A DNA stretch of 64,000 bases, taken from positions 1,984,001 through 2,048,000 of the forward strand of contig NZ_CP019510.1 in the NCBI RefSeq assembly GCF_002002885.1, in the 5' to 3' direction. The stretch is from Janthinobacterium sp. LM6 (GTDB taxonomy: Bacteria; Pseudomonadota; Gammaproteobacteria; Burkholderiales; Burkholderiaceae_D). The notes under the pieces were generated by a model. It saw only the letters and a program-made list of their open reading frames with translations. It did not search any database and had not been told where the DNA came from. Made by a program: the position numbers and the translations under genes. Of the stretch, positions 26,692 through 36,091 are shown in pieces; the first letter of the stretch is position 1; each line of letters opens with the position of its first letter.

Positions 26692-29600
26692 GGGCATCGT
26701 GCTTCACCTTGCCGTCCACTTTGTGGCCTGCCTTGCGGTCTGCCCGGCGGCATGCCGGCTGCGTCTGGCTGATGCTGCTGGCCTGCCTGGCCAGCCTCAC
26801 TTGCGGCGGCGCCCTTGCCGCCGCCGTCCCGCCGGTGACGCTGGCACGGGCCGACGCGGGCTTGCATGGCGCCAGGGTGCCGCCGAATCTGTTGCTCAAC
26901 CTGTCCCTCACGCATGCGGCAGCCGCTGCCGCGCATGGCGGCGACTATGCGCCGCAGCGCGAGTACGCAGGATACTTCCATGCGCGCATGTGCTACAGCT
27001 ATCCGTATCGCAGCAAGGATGGCGCCATGCTGCCGGACTTGCGCGTAGCGACCGCTTACTTCTCCGTGCTGAAACCGGCTGATGCGCTGCACGGCTGCGG
27101 CGGAGATAGTTTCAGCGGCAACTTTCTCAACTGGGCCAGCACCAGCATGCTCGACCTCGTCCGCTACGCGCTGACGGGCGGCGACCGCGTCATCGACGAA
27201 GTGCGCAAGACGGTACTGCAGCGCGCCTACCTGCCTGACGCCGACAGTCCCATCGACTTTTTTGCCCACCCCGTCTTTTTCCCGCGCAAGGTCTTGCAGG
27301 CGGGCGTGGCGGCGGCGACGCCGTTTGCGCTGGCGCAACTGGCTATTGTTTCCTGCCGCAACCGCCTGCTGTTCGGCGACGCCAGCCTTGGCCAGTCTGC
27401 GGGCGGCACTTGCGATGCGCCTGGCTTTGCTGCCACGCACGGGATGTTCCTCGCGCGCGTGCGCGTGTGCGACGCTGATGAGGGGCCGCTGCGCGACGAC
27501 TTGTGCCTGGCGTATGGCAAGAACTACAAGCCGGTAGGCGCCGTGCAGCGCCATGGCGGCAGGGTGCGCGTGGGCGTGTTTGGCCACTTGAACGGCATGC
27601 CCGCCAGCGCCGTCCCCGTGTATGGCGGCGTGCTGCGCGCGCCGCTGGCCCATGTGGGCAGACAGCGCTGGACGGCGCCCGACTATTTGCCGCAAGACAA
27701 TGCCGGCGCCGAGTGGCATCCCGCCACCGGCGTGTATGTGGCCGAAGCTGAGGCGCAGGGCACGGGCCTTGGCGGCGGGGTGACCGCTTACATCAATGGC
27801 CTGGGCCGCGGCAATGCGGGGCATCCTGGCGCGTACGCCAGGGCGGCGCCGCTGGCCGAATTGCTGTACGAATCGCTGCGCTACCTGCAGGGACGGCAAG
27901 CGAGCGCCCCGGTGCCGCCTGCCACGGCCCCGCCTGCCATCGACGACGGCTTGCCGCTCGTGACCCAATGGAGCGACCCGCAAACGGCCAGTTGCCAGCG
28001 CCACGTCGTCGTCAGCCTCGGCGATGCGGGCATGGCGGGCGACCGCTACGTGCCCGGCAATGTCCCGGTCACTCCCGCCGCATCCGGCGACCGCGCCCGC
28101 GCGCCGGATGGTTTTGCGCCGCCGCCGTTCGATGCGATGGCCTGGACGCATGCGGTGGGCAGCCTGGAAAGCGGCGGCACGCCCGGCAATCCCGCGCCAC
28201 GGCCGGAACTGGCGGCGCTGGAATTGCTGGCCGACGGGGCGGGCGGCGCCAGCTACCATGCGGCGGGCCTGGCTTACTGGTCGCACGTGCAGGCCCTGCG
28301 TCCCGGCGGCAAGAACGACGGCGGCGCAAAGGTCGAGCACTATGCGGGCGACTTGCGCCAGGGCGACCCGGCCGGCGTGCCTGCCGCCACTCCCGCCTCT
28401 ACACCCTTGCTGCTGGCGTCCAAGTATGGCGGTTTTCTCGATGCGAATGGCGACGCCAACCCCTTCAAGAGCGCGACGGGCGGCGTGCTGGATGAATGGA
28501 GCTTGGACGGTCGCTGGCCCGGCCATTACTTGCGCGGCAGCGATCCGGCCGCCCTGATCGCGGGACTGCGCGCGGCCTTCGCGGCCGCCGATAAGGGCAC
28601 CTTGCCGGCGGCGCTCGCAGGACCGGCCCTGATGGCGCTGGCCAGCGGCACGGAAGAGGCATACTGGTTCCAGACGCAGCTGCGCCTGGCCGATGGCGGC
28701 ATGACCTTGTCGCGCACCGCGTTTGCCGTGGGGGCCGATGGCGCACTGCTTCCCGGCAAGTCATGGTGGATTGCCGGCGGACAGGATAAGCCCGTGCCGG
28801 ATGGCGCGCCTGCGTCCTTGCGTCCCGTCTACACGCTCGACGCCCAGGGCAGCTTGATGCCGCTGGCCTGGAGCCGTCTCGACGCAGCGCAGCGCGGCGC
28901 ATTCGACAGTGGCGATGGCCGGGGCGAGGCGCGCCTGGCGTACCTGCTGGGCCAGCGCACGCACGAGGTGGGCCAGCCAGGCGGCTTCCTGCGGCGCAGG
29001 TCAGGCAGCCTGGGCGCGGCCCCATATGGCAATCTGCTGTACGTGGGTGCGCCCGGTTTGGGCATGCCGGGCGCTGGCTATGGCTTGCACCGCCAGGCGC
29101 TGCTGCAGCGGCGCAAAATGTTGTACCTGGGCGCCAGCGACGGTTTGCTGCATGCCTTCGATGCGCGCACGGGCAGCGAATTGTTTGCCTATCTGCCGCA
29201 AGCGCTGCTGCACCTTGCGCCAGCCGCTGCGAGCACTCACTACAGCTCCGGCCCGTTGCTCGACGGCGCGGCGGCCACGGCGGAAGTGCTGGCGCTGGGG
29301 CATTGGAAGACGGTGCTGGTATCGGGCATGGGCGGTGGGGCGCAGGGCGTGTTTGCGCTCGACATCACCGACCCGGCCCGCTTCGCGCAAGACGGGGCGC
29401 TGTGGGAATTTACGGACCGCGACGACAGGCTGATGGGCAATGTGCGCGCGCCGCCCGCCTTCGCCCGCATCAATATGGGCGGCAAGGAGGGCGCGTCGGC
29501 CTACCGCGACTTTGCCATCGTCGCCAGCGGCTACAACAACCATGTGAACGATGGCAAGGACACGACGGCGCCCGCGTCGGCGGCCGCCATTTTCCTGCTG

Positions 29601-30626
29601 GCGCTGGACAAGGCGCCCGGCATGCCATGGGTGTTGGGAAGTAATTACTTCCGCCTCAAGGTGCCCGTGGCAAGCGGCGGCGGCCATGACACTGATGCGG
29701 GCGCGAACGCGGACGCGGACGCTATGCCCCAGGCGCTGGGTCCGCCCGCCGTGGTGCCGGGCAGCGACGGCGCGCTGGCGTACCTGTATGCGGGCGATTT
29801 GCAGGGCAATATCTGGCGCCTCGACATGGCTGGCGGGCCGCCGTGGAAGGAGGGGCAGGGACGCAAACTCGTCTTTGTCGCGCGTGATGCACAGGGCCGG
29901 CGCCAGCCCGTGACGCAGCAACTGAGCGTGGCCTACGCGCCCGGAGGCGGCTATGTGCTGCTGTTCGGCACGGGCAAGCTGGTCGAAGCGGCCGATACCT
30001 GGCCTTCCGCCTTCCTGTCGCAATCGTTTTATGCCGTGCACGACGATGTGCGCGAGTCATCTTCCACGCATAGCCGATCCGACCTGGAGCAGCGCAGCCT
30101 GGGCGAGGCGGCGGGCGGCGTGCGCGTCGACGGCGCCGAATTGCGCTACACGGGCAGCGACGCCATGCGCGGCTGGTATCTCGATTTTATGGACACCGCG
30201 CAGACGGGCGAACGCAGCGTCAGCAGTCCCGTATTGGCCGCCGGCAAGGTGCTGTTCAACACCGTCTTGCCCGGGCGCGATCCTTGCGCCAAGCCGGCCA
30301 CGCGCCTGTACGTGCTCGATGTGCTGAGCGGCTTTGCCGCCGATGGCGCCGGTGTCGTGCAGGCGGGCGCGCAGACGGGGCGCCTGTTCGATGGCCTGGC
30401 GCGCGCGCCGCCGCTGGCGCTCGAACTGAACAGCACGGTGGGCGCCGCGACGGCGGCCGGGCGGGCCGAGGGGCGCAAGGAACTGGCCGTGCTGCAACCG
30501 GGCTTGCCCGGCGCGGCCAGCGGGGCGGTGCTCAAGGTCGTCAGCGCACCGCTGCCGGCCCGGCGCCTCAGCTGGCGCGAAGTGGCGAACTGGCGCGAAT
30601 TGCATGAGGCGGCCAAGAAAAAATAG
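26688..30626 (+). CDS. pilY1: Type IV pilus tip adhesin PilY1 / PilC family
   Basis: A 1312-residue secreted adhesin that, with minor pilins, caps the pilus. The signal peptide is at about 1-45 (WLMLLACLASLTCGGALAAA). The N-terminal part has PPNLLLNLSLTHAAAAAAHGG and YAGYFHARMCYSYPYR. The C-terminal PilY1 propeller begins near residue 805 (RKMLYLGASDGLLHAFDART) and includes SGMGGGAQGVFALDIT and YLYAGDLQGNIWRLDMAG. The segment just before YAGDLQGN, usually an Asp-rich calcium loop, reads VVPGSDGALAYL here. No clear von Willebrand A motif is seen at the N-terminus. Overlaps pilX by 4 nt. Confidence 0.92.
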   Translation: MRASCFTLPSTLWPALRSARRHAGCVWLMLLACLASLTCGGALAAAVPPVTLARADAGLHGARVPPNLLLNLSLTHAAAAAAHGGDYAPQREYAGYFHARMCYSYPYRSKDGAMLPDLRVATAYFSVLKPADALHGCGGDSFSGNFLNWASTSMLDLVRYALTGGDRVIDEVRKTVLQRAYLPDADSPIDFFAHPVFFPRKVLQAGVAAATPFALAQLAIVSCRNRLLFGDASLGQSAGGTCDAPGFAATHGMFLARVRVCDADEGPLRDDLCLAYGKNYKPVGAVQRHGGRVRVGVFGHLNGMPASAVPVYGGVLRAPLAHVGRQRWTAPDYLPQDNAGAEWHPATGVYVAEAEAQGTGLGGGVTAYINGLGRGNAGHPGAYARAAPLAELLYESLRYLQGRQASAPVPPATAPPAIDDGLPLVTQWSDPQTASCQRHVVVSLGDAGMAGDRYVPGNVPVTPAASGDRARAPDGFAPPPFDAMAWTHAVGSLESGGTPGNPAPRPELAALELLADGAGGASYHAAGLAYWSHVQALRPGGKNDGGAKVEHYAGDLRQGDPAGVPAATPASTPLLLASKYGGFLDANGDANPFKSATGGVLDEWSLDGRWPGHYLRGSDPAALIAGLRAAFAAADKGTLPAALAGPALMALASGTEEAYWFQTQLRLADGGMTLSRTAFAVGADGALLPGKSWWIAGGQDKPVPDGAPASLRPVYTLDAQGSLMPLAWSRLDAAQRGAFDSGDGRGEARLAYLLGQRTHEVGQPGGFLRRRSGSLGAAPYGNLLYVGAPGLGMPGAGYGLHRQALLQRRKMLYLGASDGLLHAFDARTGSELFAYLPQALLHLAPAAASTHYSSGPLLDGAAATAEVLALGHWKTVLVSGMGGGAQGVFALDITDPARFAQDGALWEFTDRDDRLMGNVRAPPAFARINMGGKEGASAYRDFAIVASGYNNHVNDGKDTTAPASAAAIFLLALDKAPGMPWVLGSNYFRLKVPVASGGGHDTDAGANADADAMPQALGPPAVVPGSDGALAYLYAGDLQGNIWRLDMAGGPPWKEGQGRKLVFVARDAQGRRQPVTQQLSVAYAPGGGYVLLFGTGKLVEAADTWPSAFLSQSFYAVHDDVRESSSTHSRSDLEQRSLGEAAGGVRVDGAELRYTGSDAMRGWYLDFMDTAQTGERSVSSPVLAAGKVLFNTVLPGRDPCAKPATRLYVLDVLSGFAADGAGVVQAGAQTGRLFDGLARAPPLALELNSTVGAATAAGRAEGRKELAVLQPGLPGAASGAVLKVVSAPLPARRLSWREVANWRELHEAAKKK

Positions 30627-30714
30627 GCGTGGGCATGGCTGGCGTGTCGCAAGTGACAAGCGTGCCGGCCTGCGCATCGTATCGGCTGGCGCTTGTTGGA
30701 AATGGGGAAATCGC

Positions 30715-31218
30715 ATGGGGACGTTGGCAAGGCAAAACTGGTTCGCTGCACACGGTGGCGTTCCTGCTGCCAATCCGCCGGGCTTCAGCCTGATCGAACT
30801 GTTGTCCGCGCTGGCGATCACGAGCCTGCTGCTGGCGCTGGCCGTGCCCGCTTATCACGGCCATGTCGTGCGGGCCAAGCGGGTGCAGGGGCAGGCGGCC
30901 CTGCTGCGGCTGATGCAGCAGCAGGAACGCTATTATTCGCAAAACAATCATTATCTGGCCTTTTCCTCGGCCTCGCCGGCGCCGCAGGCGCAAGCATTTC
31001 CATGGTGGTCCGGCGACGGGGGCGCGGCCGGCAGCGCGTATGAAATCGAGGCGCTGGCCTGTCCCGGCCTGGCAATCGGGCAATGCGTGCTGTTGCGGGC
31101 CATGCCGGGCACGTCCAAGGTCGACGCGCAGTTCCAGGATGCCGATTGCGGCGTGCTGTCCCTGAACAGCACGGGCCAGCGCGGCAGCAGCGGCCCCGCC
31201 AGCCAATGCTGGCCCTAG
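30715..31218 (+). CDS. pilE: Type IV pilin PilE-like minor pilin
   Basis: A 167-residue prepilin. PPGFSLIELLSALAITSLLL holds the cleavage site (Gly/Phe, Glu +5) after an unusually long leader of about 23 residues, then the conserved PAYHGHVVRAKRVQGQAALLRLMQQQERYY (split) alpha-1 and DxxY-type region typical of PilE. A C-terminal Cys pair (ALACPGLAIGQC, ADCGV, QCWP) could form the D-region disulphide. The ATG at 30715 is chosen; an upstream in-frame ATG at 30604 would overlap pilY1 and lengthen the leader further. Confidence 0.85.
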   Translation: MGTLARQNWFAAHGGVPAANPPGFSLIELLSALAITSLLLALAVPAYHGHVVRAKRVQGQAALLRLMQQQERYYSQNNHYLAFSSASPAPQAQAFPWWSGDGGAAGSAYEIEALACPGLAIGQCVLLRAMPGTSKVDAQFQDADCGVLSLNSTGQRGSSGPASQCWP

Positions 31219-31221
31219 GCC

Positions 31222-31872
31222 ATGGTTACGCTGGCGCGCGCACGAGGCAGGGGGGATTCACTTTCATGCCGCCTTTCGCCTTCCTGCGGCCGGCCCTGGT
31301 TTGCCCGTTCGCGCAAGCAGCCATGTCGGGCGGGGCATACCTTGCCCGAATTGCTGGCCGTGCTGGCGATTGCCGCGCTGCTGGCGGCCGCGGCCTTGCC
31401 CAGCTTGCAGCATGTGCTGGCGCGCCAGCAGGTGCGCGCGGCGGCCACGGACTTGTTTTCGGCCATCGAATTGACGCGGGCGCAGGCGATGGCGCGGGGA
31501 CAGCGCGTGCTGCTGATGCCGGCCGGACCCGGTGGCGTGGATTGGCGCACGGGCTGGCTGGCATTCATCGACCGCAATGCCAACCTGGCGTTCGATGGCG
31601 ATGACGAATTGCTGTTCCGCCAGGGGCCGCTGCCGGAGGGCATCACGGCCCAGTTCGCGTTCTCATCGGCCACGGTGCCATTTTATATCGCCTACAATGG
31701 CGCAGGCCGCAGTTGCAGCGCAACCAATAGCCTGGCGGCGCGCTGGGGGACCTTGTCCCTGGCTTTGGGAAAGCAGGTGCGGCATATTAAAATCAACATG
31801 CTGGGCAGGGTGCGCGTGTGCGACCCGCAGCAGCAAGCGGCCAATTGCAGCGGCGTGGCCGACAGTTCGTAA
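31222..31872 (+). CDS. fimT: GspH/FimT family pseudopilin
   Basis: A 216-residue minor pilin of the GspH/FimT/FimU group. The prepilin site is RAGHTLPELLAVLAIAALLA: cleavage after Gly, Pro at +4, Glu at +5. The leader is about 39 residues, very long and Arg/Cys-rich. QQVRAAATDLFSAIELTRAQAMARGQRVLLMP is the typical FimT helix and strand, and WRTGWLAFIDRNANLAFD is the diagnostic GspH block. It starts 3 nt after the pilE stop and closes the operon. Confidence 0.87.
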   Translation: MVTLARARGRGDSLSCRLSPSCGRPWFARSRKQPCRAGHTLPELLAVLAIAALLAAAALPSLQHVLARQQVRAAATDLFSAIELTRAQAMARGQRVLLMPAGPGGVDWRTGWLAFIDRNANLAFDGDDELLFRQGPLPEGITAQFAFSSATVPFYIAYNGAGRSCSATNSLAARWGTLSLALGKQVRHIKINMLGRVRVCDPQQQAANCSGVADSS

Positions 31873-31935
31873 TCCGACTCATCTAATCCGACTCAGCTAA
31901 TCCGACTCACCTATCACTCACTATCAAAGAAGCCC

Positions 31936-33036
31936 GTGGAAATACTCAACGATATCGATGGCATGCGCCTGGCGCTGGAATGGGCGGCGCGCGGTTTGTA
32001 TACGACCTCGCCCAATCCCCGCATCGGCTGCGTGATCGTCAAGGATGGCCAGGTGATCGGCGCCGGCGTGACGCAGGCGGCCGGGCAGGATCATGCCGAG
32101 GTGCAAGCCTTGGCCAATGCGGCGGCACGCGGCAACGACGTGCGCGGCGCCACGGCGTATGTCACCCTGGAACCGTGCAACCACCATGGCCGCACGCCGC
32201 CATGCTCCGATGCGCTCGTGCGCGCGGGGCTGGGCCGCGTCGTGGCCGCCATGACGGATCCGAATCCGCTGGTGGCGGGGCAGGGGCTGGCCAAGCTGGA
32301 AGCGGCCGGCATCGCCGTCACCACGGATGTGCTGGCCGACGAGGCGCATGAAATGAATATCGGCTTCTTTTCGCGCATGCAGCGCGGCAAGCCGTGGGTG
32401 CGCCTGAAAACGGCGGCCAGCCTGGACGGCATGACGGCCTTGCACAATGGCCAGAGCCAGTGGATCACGGGGCCGCAAGCGCGCGCCGACGGCCATGCCT
32501 GGCGCGCGCGCGCCTGCGCCATCCTGACGGGCATCGGCACGGTCAAGGCGGACGACCCGCAACTGAACGTGCGCGCCGTCGAGACGCCGCGCCAGCCGCG
32601 CCGCATCGTCGTCGACAGCCGGCTCGACATCAGCCTCGACGCGCGCATCTTGCAGGGCGGCGGCACGTGGATCGTGGCGGCCGTCGCCAACCCGGAGAAA
32701 CAGGCGCAACTGCAGGCGCTGGGTGCCGAAGTCATCCTGTTGCCGAACGCGGCCGGCAAGGTCGACCTGGCCGCGCTGATGCTGGAACTGGGACGCCGGC
32801 AAATCAATGAAGTCCACGTCGAGGCAGGCTCCAAGCTGAACGGTTCGCTGATCCGCGAAGGCTGCGTCGACGAGTTGCTGGTCTACCTGGCGCCCACCTT
32901 GCTGGGCGATGCGCAAGGCATGTTTGCCTTGCCCGCCTTGACGGATATCAAGCAGCAGCGCACTTTGCAATTTCACCAGGTTCAGCAAGTGGGCGAAGAT
33001 GTGCGTATCCTTGCAAGATTCGCCCAGCGCAATTAA
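31936..33036 (+). CDS. ribD: Bifunctional riboflavin deaminase/reductase RibD
   Basis: A 366-residue enzyme for the second and third steps of riboflavin synthesis. The N-terminal deaminase has the zinc motif DHAEVQAL (about 55-62) and PCNHHGRTPPC. The C-terminal reductase domain (about 150-366) contains VRLKTAASLDGMTAL and EVHVEAGSKLNGSLI. The start is GTG. It lies 63 bp after fimT and begins the rib cluster; repeat copy A lies between it and ribE. Confidence 0.95.
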   Translation: MEILNDIDGMRLALEWAARGLYTTSPNPRIGCVIVKDGQVIGAGVTQAAGQDHAEVQALANAAARGNDVRGATAYVTLEPCNHHGRTPPCSDALVRAGLGRVVAAMTDPNPLVAGQGLAKLEAAGIAVTTDVLADEAHEMNIGFFSRMQRGKPWVRLKTAASLDGMTALHNGQSQWITGPQARADGHAWRARACAILTGIGTVKADDPQLNVRAVETPRQPRRIVVDSRLDISLDARILQGGGTWIVAAVANPEKQAQLQALGAEVILLPNAAGKVDLAALMLELGRRQINEVHVEAGSKLNGSLIREGCVDELLVYLAPTLLGDAQGMFALPALTDIKQQRTLQFHQVQQVGEDVRILARFAQRN

Positions 33037-33039
33037 TTA

Positions 33040-33187
33040 AAACGCCTGACAAAACCGTAGCGAGCGGAAGGAAGGCTCGGCGCCCCCGTTGGCTCGAGAC
33101 GCGCAGCTGTACGAAGTACGGGGCCGCCGAGGCAGTGAGCATCGTAGGCCGCAAATTACGACGTGCAGTAGGTTTTGACAGACGTTT
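33040..33187 (+). repeat. Structured dispersed repeat, copy A
   Basis: Ends AAACGCCTGACAAAACC (33040-33056) and GGTTTTGACAGACGTTT (33171-33187) pair at 15 of 17 positions. Inside lies CTGTAC-GAA-GTACGG (33107-33121). It shares CGTAGCGAGCGGAAGG near the left end and GTGAGCATCG before the right end with copies B, C and D. It sits between the ribD stop and ribE. Confidence 0.8.
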
Positions 33188-33220
33188 TTAATATTTTTAC
33201 ACTTTTTATAGGGTTAGTTC

Positions 33221-33856
33221 ATGTTTACAGGAATTGTTGCCGCCATCGGCAAGATTGAAACCGTGCAAGCACTCGAAGGCGGCCTCGACGCAGGCGTGCG
33301 CCTGACCATCCACGCGGGCGGTTTGCCGCTGGCCGACGTGGCCCTGGGCGACTCGATCGCCATCAATGGCGCCTGCATGACGGTGGTGGAAAAGTCGGAC
33401 ACGGGTTTTGCCGTCGATGTCTCGCGTGAAAGCCTCAATTGCACCGTGGGCCTCGATACCACCACGGAAGTGAACCTGGAAAAAGCCCTGACCCTGGCCG
33501 AGCGCCTGGGCGGCCACCTGGTGTCCGGCCACGTCGATGGCCTGGGCATCGTGCGCAAGTTCGAAGCCGTGGGCGAATCGTGGGAACTGGTCATCGAAGC
33601 GCCGCACGAACTGGCGAAATACCTGGCCTTCAAGGGTTCCGTCGTCGTCAATGGCGTGTCGCTGACCGTCAACCGCGTGGAAGACCTGGGCGCGGGCGCC
33701 GTCAACGGCTGCCGCTTTTCGATCAACCTGATCCCGCACACGATCGCCATGACGACCCTGAAACATTTGACGGTCGATGGCAAGGTCAACCTGGAAATCG
33801 ACTTGATCGCCCGCTATGTCGAGCGGATGTTGTCGCTGGACAAGGCTGCCGCCTGA
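33221..33856 (+). CDS. ribE: Riboflavin synthase alpha subunit
   Basis: A 211-residue riboflavin synthase that dismutates two 6,7-dimethyl-8-ribityllumazine molecules. The two homologous barrels begin with MFTGIVAAIGKIETV and GGHLVSGHVDGLGIV; SIAINGACMTV and SVVVNGVSLTVN are the paired substrate-binding segments. It is followed by an intrinsic terminator, so the cluster is split here from ribBA. Confidence 0.97.
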   Translation: MFTGIVAAIGKIETVQALEGGLDAGVRLTIHAGGLPLADVALGDSIAINGACMTVVEKSDTGFAVDVSRESLNCTVGLDTTTEVNLEKALTLAERLGGHLVSGHVDGLGIVRKFEAVGESWELVIEAPHELAKYLAFKGSVVVNGVSLTVNRVEDLGAGAVNGCRFSINLIPHTIAMTTLKHLTVDGKVNLEIDLIARYVERMLSLDKAAA

Positions 33857-33873
33857 TATAAGAGCTGAACACG

Positions 33874-33912
33874 GCAACACAGCCGCCTTGCCAGGCGTGT
33901 GTTGCTTTTTTT
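33874..33912 (+). terminator. Intrinsic terminator after ribE
   Basis: GCAACACA (33874-33881) pairs with TGTGTTGC (33898-33905), followed by seven T. Confidence 0.8.
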
Positions 33913-33955
33913 GCAGACGCGCATACTATGAAGCTTTCCGCAGTGGAGGCTAGCC

Positions 33956-35368
33956 ATGGACCCGATTTCGCGCGCAACCGTGCCCAACACCATCCCGGTC
34001 ACGTCCCGCGTGGGCGCAACGGCTGCGTTGGCGCCGGCGCAGCCCGTGCCGGCTTCCGGCGCGGCGGCGGCCCTTGCAATACTTTCCTCGACGCAGGTAG
34101 ACATCTCCCCGCTGGGCCAGTTCCTGTCCGGCGTGGCCTTGTCGCGCCGGCAATTGCTGGCCTTGCAGGGCGCCACGGAAGAGGCCAGGGCGGCAAATAC
34201 CCCCGTGAATGTCAATGACGACTTGCTGGCGTTGGCGCGGCAACTGACGGAATCGTTCGCCCAGCTGCAAACGAGCGGCATCGACGCCAGCCAGCTGGCG
34301 ACGGCTGGCGACACGCCGGGCAGCCTGGCGCAGCGCTACGATTTATTGTCGGGCGACGGCACGACGGATGCGGCCACGGCGCTGGCGCAGGACGGCAGCT
34401 TGCTCACGCAAGCACAATTGGCCCGCATCGGCATCGACTTGCGCAATGAAGATGTCGATGCGACAACGTTGCAAGCCGCGTATGCTGCCGACAGCAATGC
34501 CACCCTGGACGCCTTGCAACAGGGAACGGACGTGCTGGCACAGGTGGGCGCCGTGCTGGCCCGGCAGCAGGGCGCGCCGCTGGCGGCCGGTGTCGAAGCG
34601 GATTTGACCGGCGAAACACTGCCGTCCGGTGCCGCGCAAGCCTTGCAGGCCGCGCCGCCGCAGGCCTTTGACGCAGCGCTGCCGCAGACGGCCGCCATTG
34701 CGCAGCGGCAACTGGAACTGCAGCAGCAACTGGAAGCGGAAGAGCTGAACCTGGACTTGCAGGAACTGCGGCCCCAGCCGCCAGCGCAACAGGCCGACAA
34801 TGCAGCGGACTTGCTGCAGACGCAGCGCACGGATAACCTGCGCGTCGATGCTCAGCGCGTCGATGCCCAGCGCCTGGATGCCGAACGCATGAATACCGAT
34901 CAGCAGGCGCAGCAGCAGGACGCTGCGCGCGTGGACGAACTGCGCCAGGGGCAAGTGCGGCAGCAGGGCTTGCAGCAGCAGGCGCAAGCGGCGGCGGACG
35001 ATGCGGCGCGGGCGCAGCTGGCCGCCAGCGACGCGCAGATGGCGGCCCAGGCGGCATCCGACCGGGCGCAGTCGCTGGCGCGCGCAGCGCAGGGGCAAGC
35101 CGACGCAGGCCTGGCGACGGCGCAAGCCCAGCTGGCCCAGCAAAATGCGCAGGCGCAAGAGCTGGCCGCGCAAAACGCGGGCATGGCCGTGCCGCCGCCG
35201 TCGTCGCAAGACCCGTCCGTGGCGGCAGCCATCGCCGCCTATAACCTCAACAATGCAGCCCTGAATCCCGGCTTGATGAACCGGCCATTGCCGGCCAGCG
35301 ACTCGCGCCTGCCGCTGGTGGCGCCCGTCGCGGCCGTGGAGCCCGTCAAGCCCGTGACGAAAATCTAG
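33956..35368 (+). CDS. Unknown Ala/Gln-rich coiled-coil protein
   Basis: A 470-residue protein I do not recognise. It has no signal peptide or membrane helix. Residues about 1-45 are low-complexity Ala/Pro; about 45-230 look globular and helical (SSTQVDISPLGQFLSGVALS, VNVNDDLLALARQLTESF); about 245-410 are Gln/Ala/Asp-rich and should form coiled coil, with short repeats RVDAQRVDAQRLDAERMN. The C-terminus has VAAAIAAYNLNNAALNPG. A strong GGAGG lies 6 nt before the ATG, and TTGCTT-N16-TACTAT (33902-33929) may be its promoter. It interrupts the riboflavin cluster with osmC. Its stop overlaps the convergent osmC stop by 4 bp. Confidence 0.8.
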   Translation: MDPISRATVPNTIPVTSRVGATAALAPAQPVPASGAAAALAILSSTQVDISPLGQFLSGVALSRRQLLALQGATEEARAANTPVNVNDDLLALARQLTESFAQLQTSGIDASQLATAGDTPGSLAQRYDLLSGDGTTDAATALAQDGSLLTQAQLARIGIDLRNEDVDATTLQAAYAADSNATLDALQQGTDVLAQVGAVLARQQGAPLAAGVEADLTGETLPSGAAQALQAAPPQAFDAALPQTAAIAQRQLELQQQLEAEELNLDLQELRPQPPAQQADNAADLLQTQRTDNLRVDAQRVDAQRLDAERMNTDQQAQQQDAARVDELRQGQVRQQGLQQQAQAAADDAARAQLAASDAQMAAQAASDRAQSLARAAQGQADAGLATAQAQLAQQNAQAQELAAQNAGMAVPPPSSQDPSVAAAIAAYNLNNAALNPGLMNRPLPASDSRLPLVAPVAAVEPVKPVTKI

Positions 35369-35790
35369 GGCAGCAGGCTAGCGTCCAGCGTGATATTGGC
35401 TTTGAGCAGCTTCGACACGGGGCAGCCAGCCTTGGCCTTGGCCGTCAATTCCTCGAATTGAGCCTGGCTGGCGCCGGGAATTTTTGCTTTCAGGATCAAA
35501 TGGACGGCCGTGATGGCAAAACCGTCGTCTGTCTTGTCGAGGGTCACTTCGGCCGTCGTTTCCATTTTTTCCGCCGTCAAGCCCGCTTCGCCGAGGATCA
35601 GCGACAGGGCCATGGTGAAGCAACCCGCGTGGGCGGCGCCGATCAGTTCCTCGGGATTCGTGCCGGGCTTGCCTTCGAAGCGGCTGGCAAAGCCGTAGGG
35701 ATATTCCTGCAAGGCACCGCTGCGCGTGCTGATGGCACCCTTGCCATCCTTGATGCCGCCTGACCAGATGGCCGATCCGTTGGTTTTCAT
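35365..35790 (-). CDS. osmC: OsmC family peroxiredoxin
   Basis: A 141-residue thiol peroxidase of the OsmC/Ohr superfamily that reduces organic hydroperoxides. The two active-site Cys are in ELIGAAHAGCFTMALSLIL (about residue 57) and AKAGCPVSKLL (about 123). AGGAG precedes the ATG. It is of the OsmC rather than Ohr subgroup, judged by LSLILGEAGLTAEKMETTAEV. It is on the opposite strand from the rib genes and shares its 3' end with the Gln-rich gene. Confidence 0.93.
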   Translation of the reverse strand: MKTNGSAIWSGGIKDGKGAISTRSGALQEYPYGFASRFEGKPGTNPEELIGAAHAGCFTMALSLILGEAGLTAEKMETTAEVTLDKTDDGFAITAVHLILKAKIPGASQAQFEELTAKAKAGCPVSKLLKANITLDASLLP

Positions 35791-36091
35791 GTTGCCGCTC
35801 CTGTGTGGGGGTGTCGCTGCGAGTGGGGTGTCAGCGCCTTGGCGGTGACTGGCTGATCTTATGCTCTTTGCAAGGCCGGCGGCGCGCGTCTTGCCGCCGC
35901 CGTGTGCGCTGGATCAGGGAATCGGCGCTTTGCGGGGCAGGCGGTGGCATCCGTGCCGCAAAGCTGTCTTATTTCAGGTCTGCAAGCGCCAAATCCTTTA
36001 AAATAGCAGGTTATAAGAAAATTCCCGGAAATTCGCGGAATATTCGCGCTTGATGTTTCAGGTTCAGGTTCAGTTTTTAGTTACATTAACA

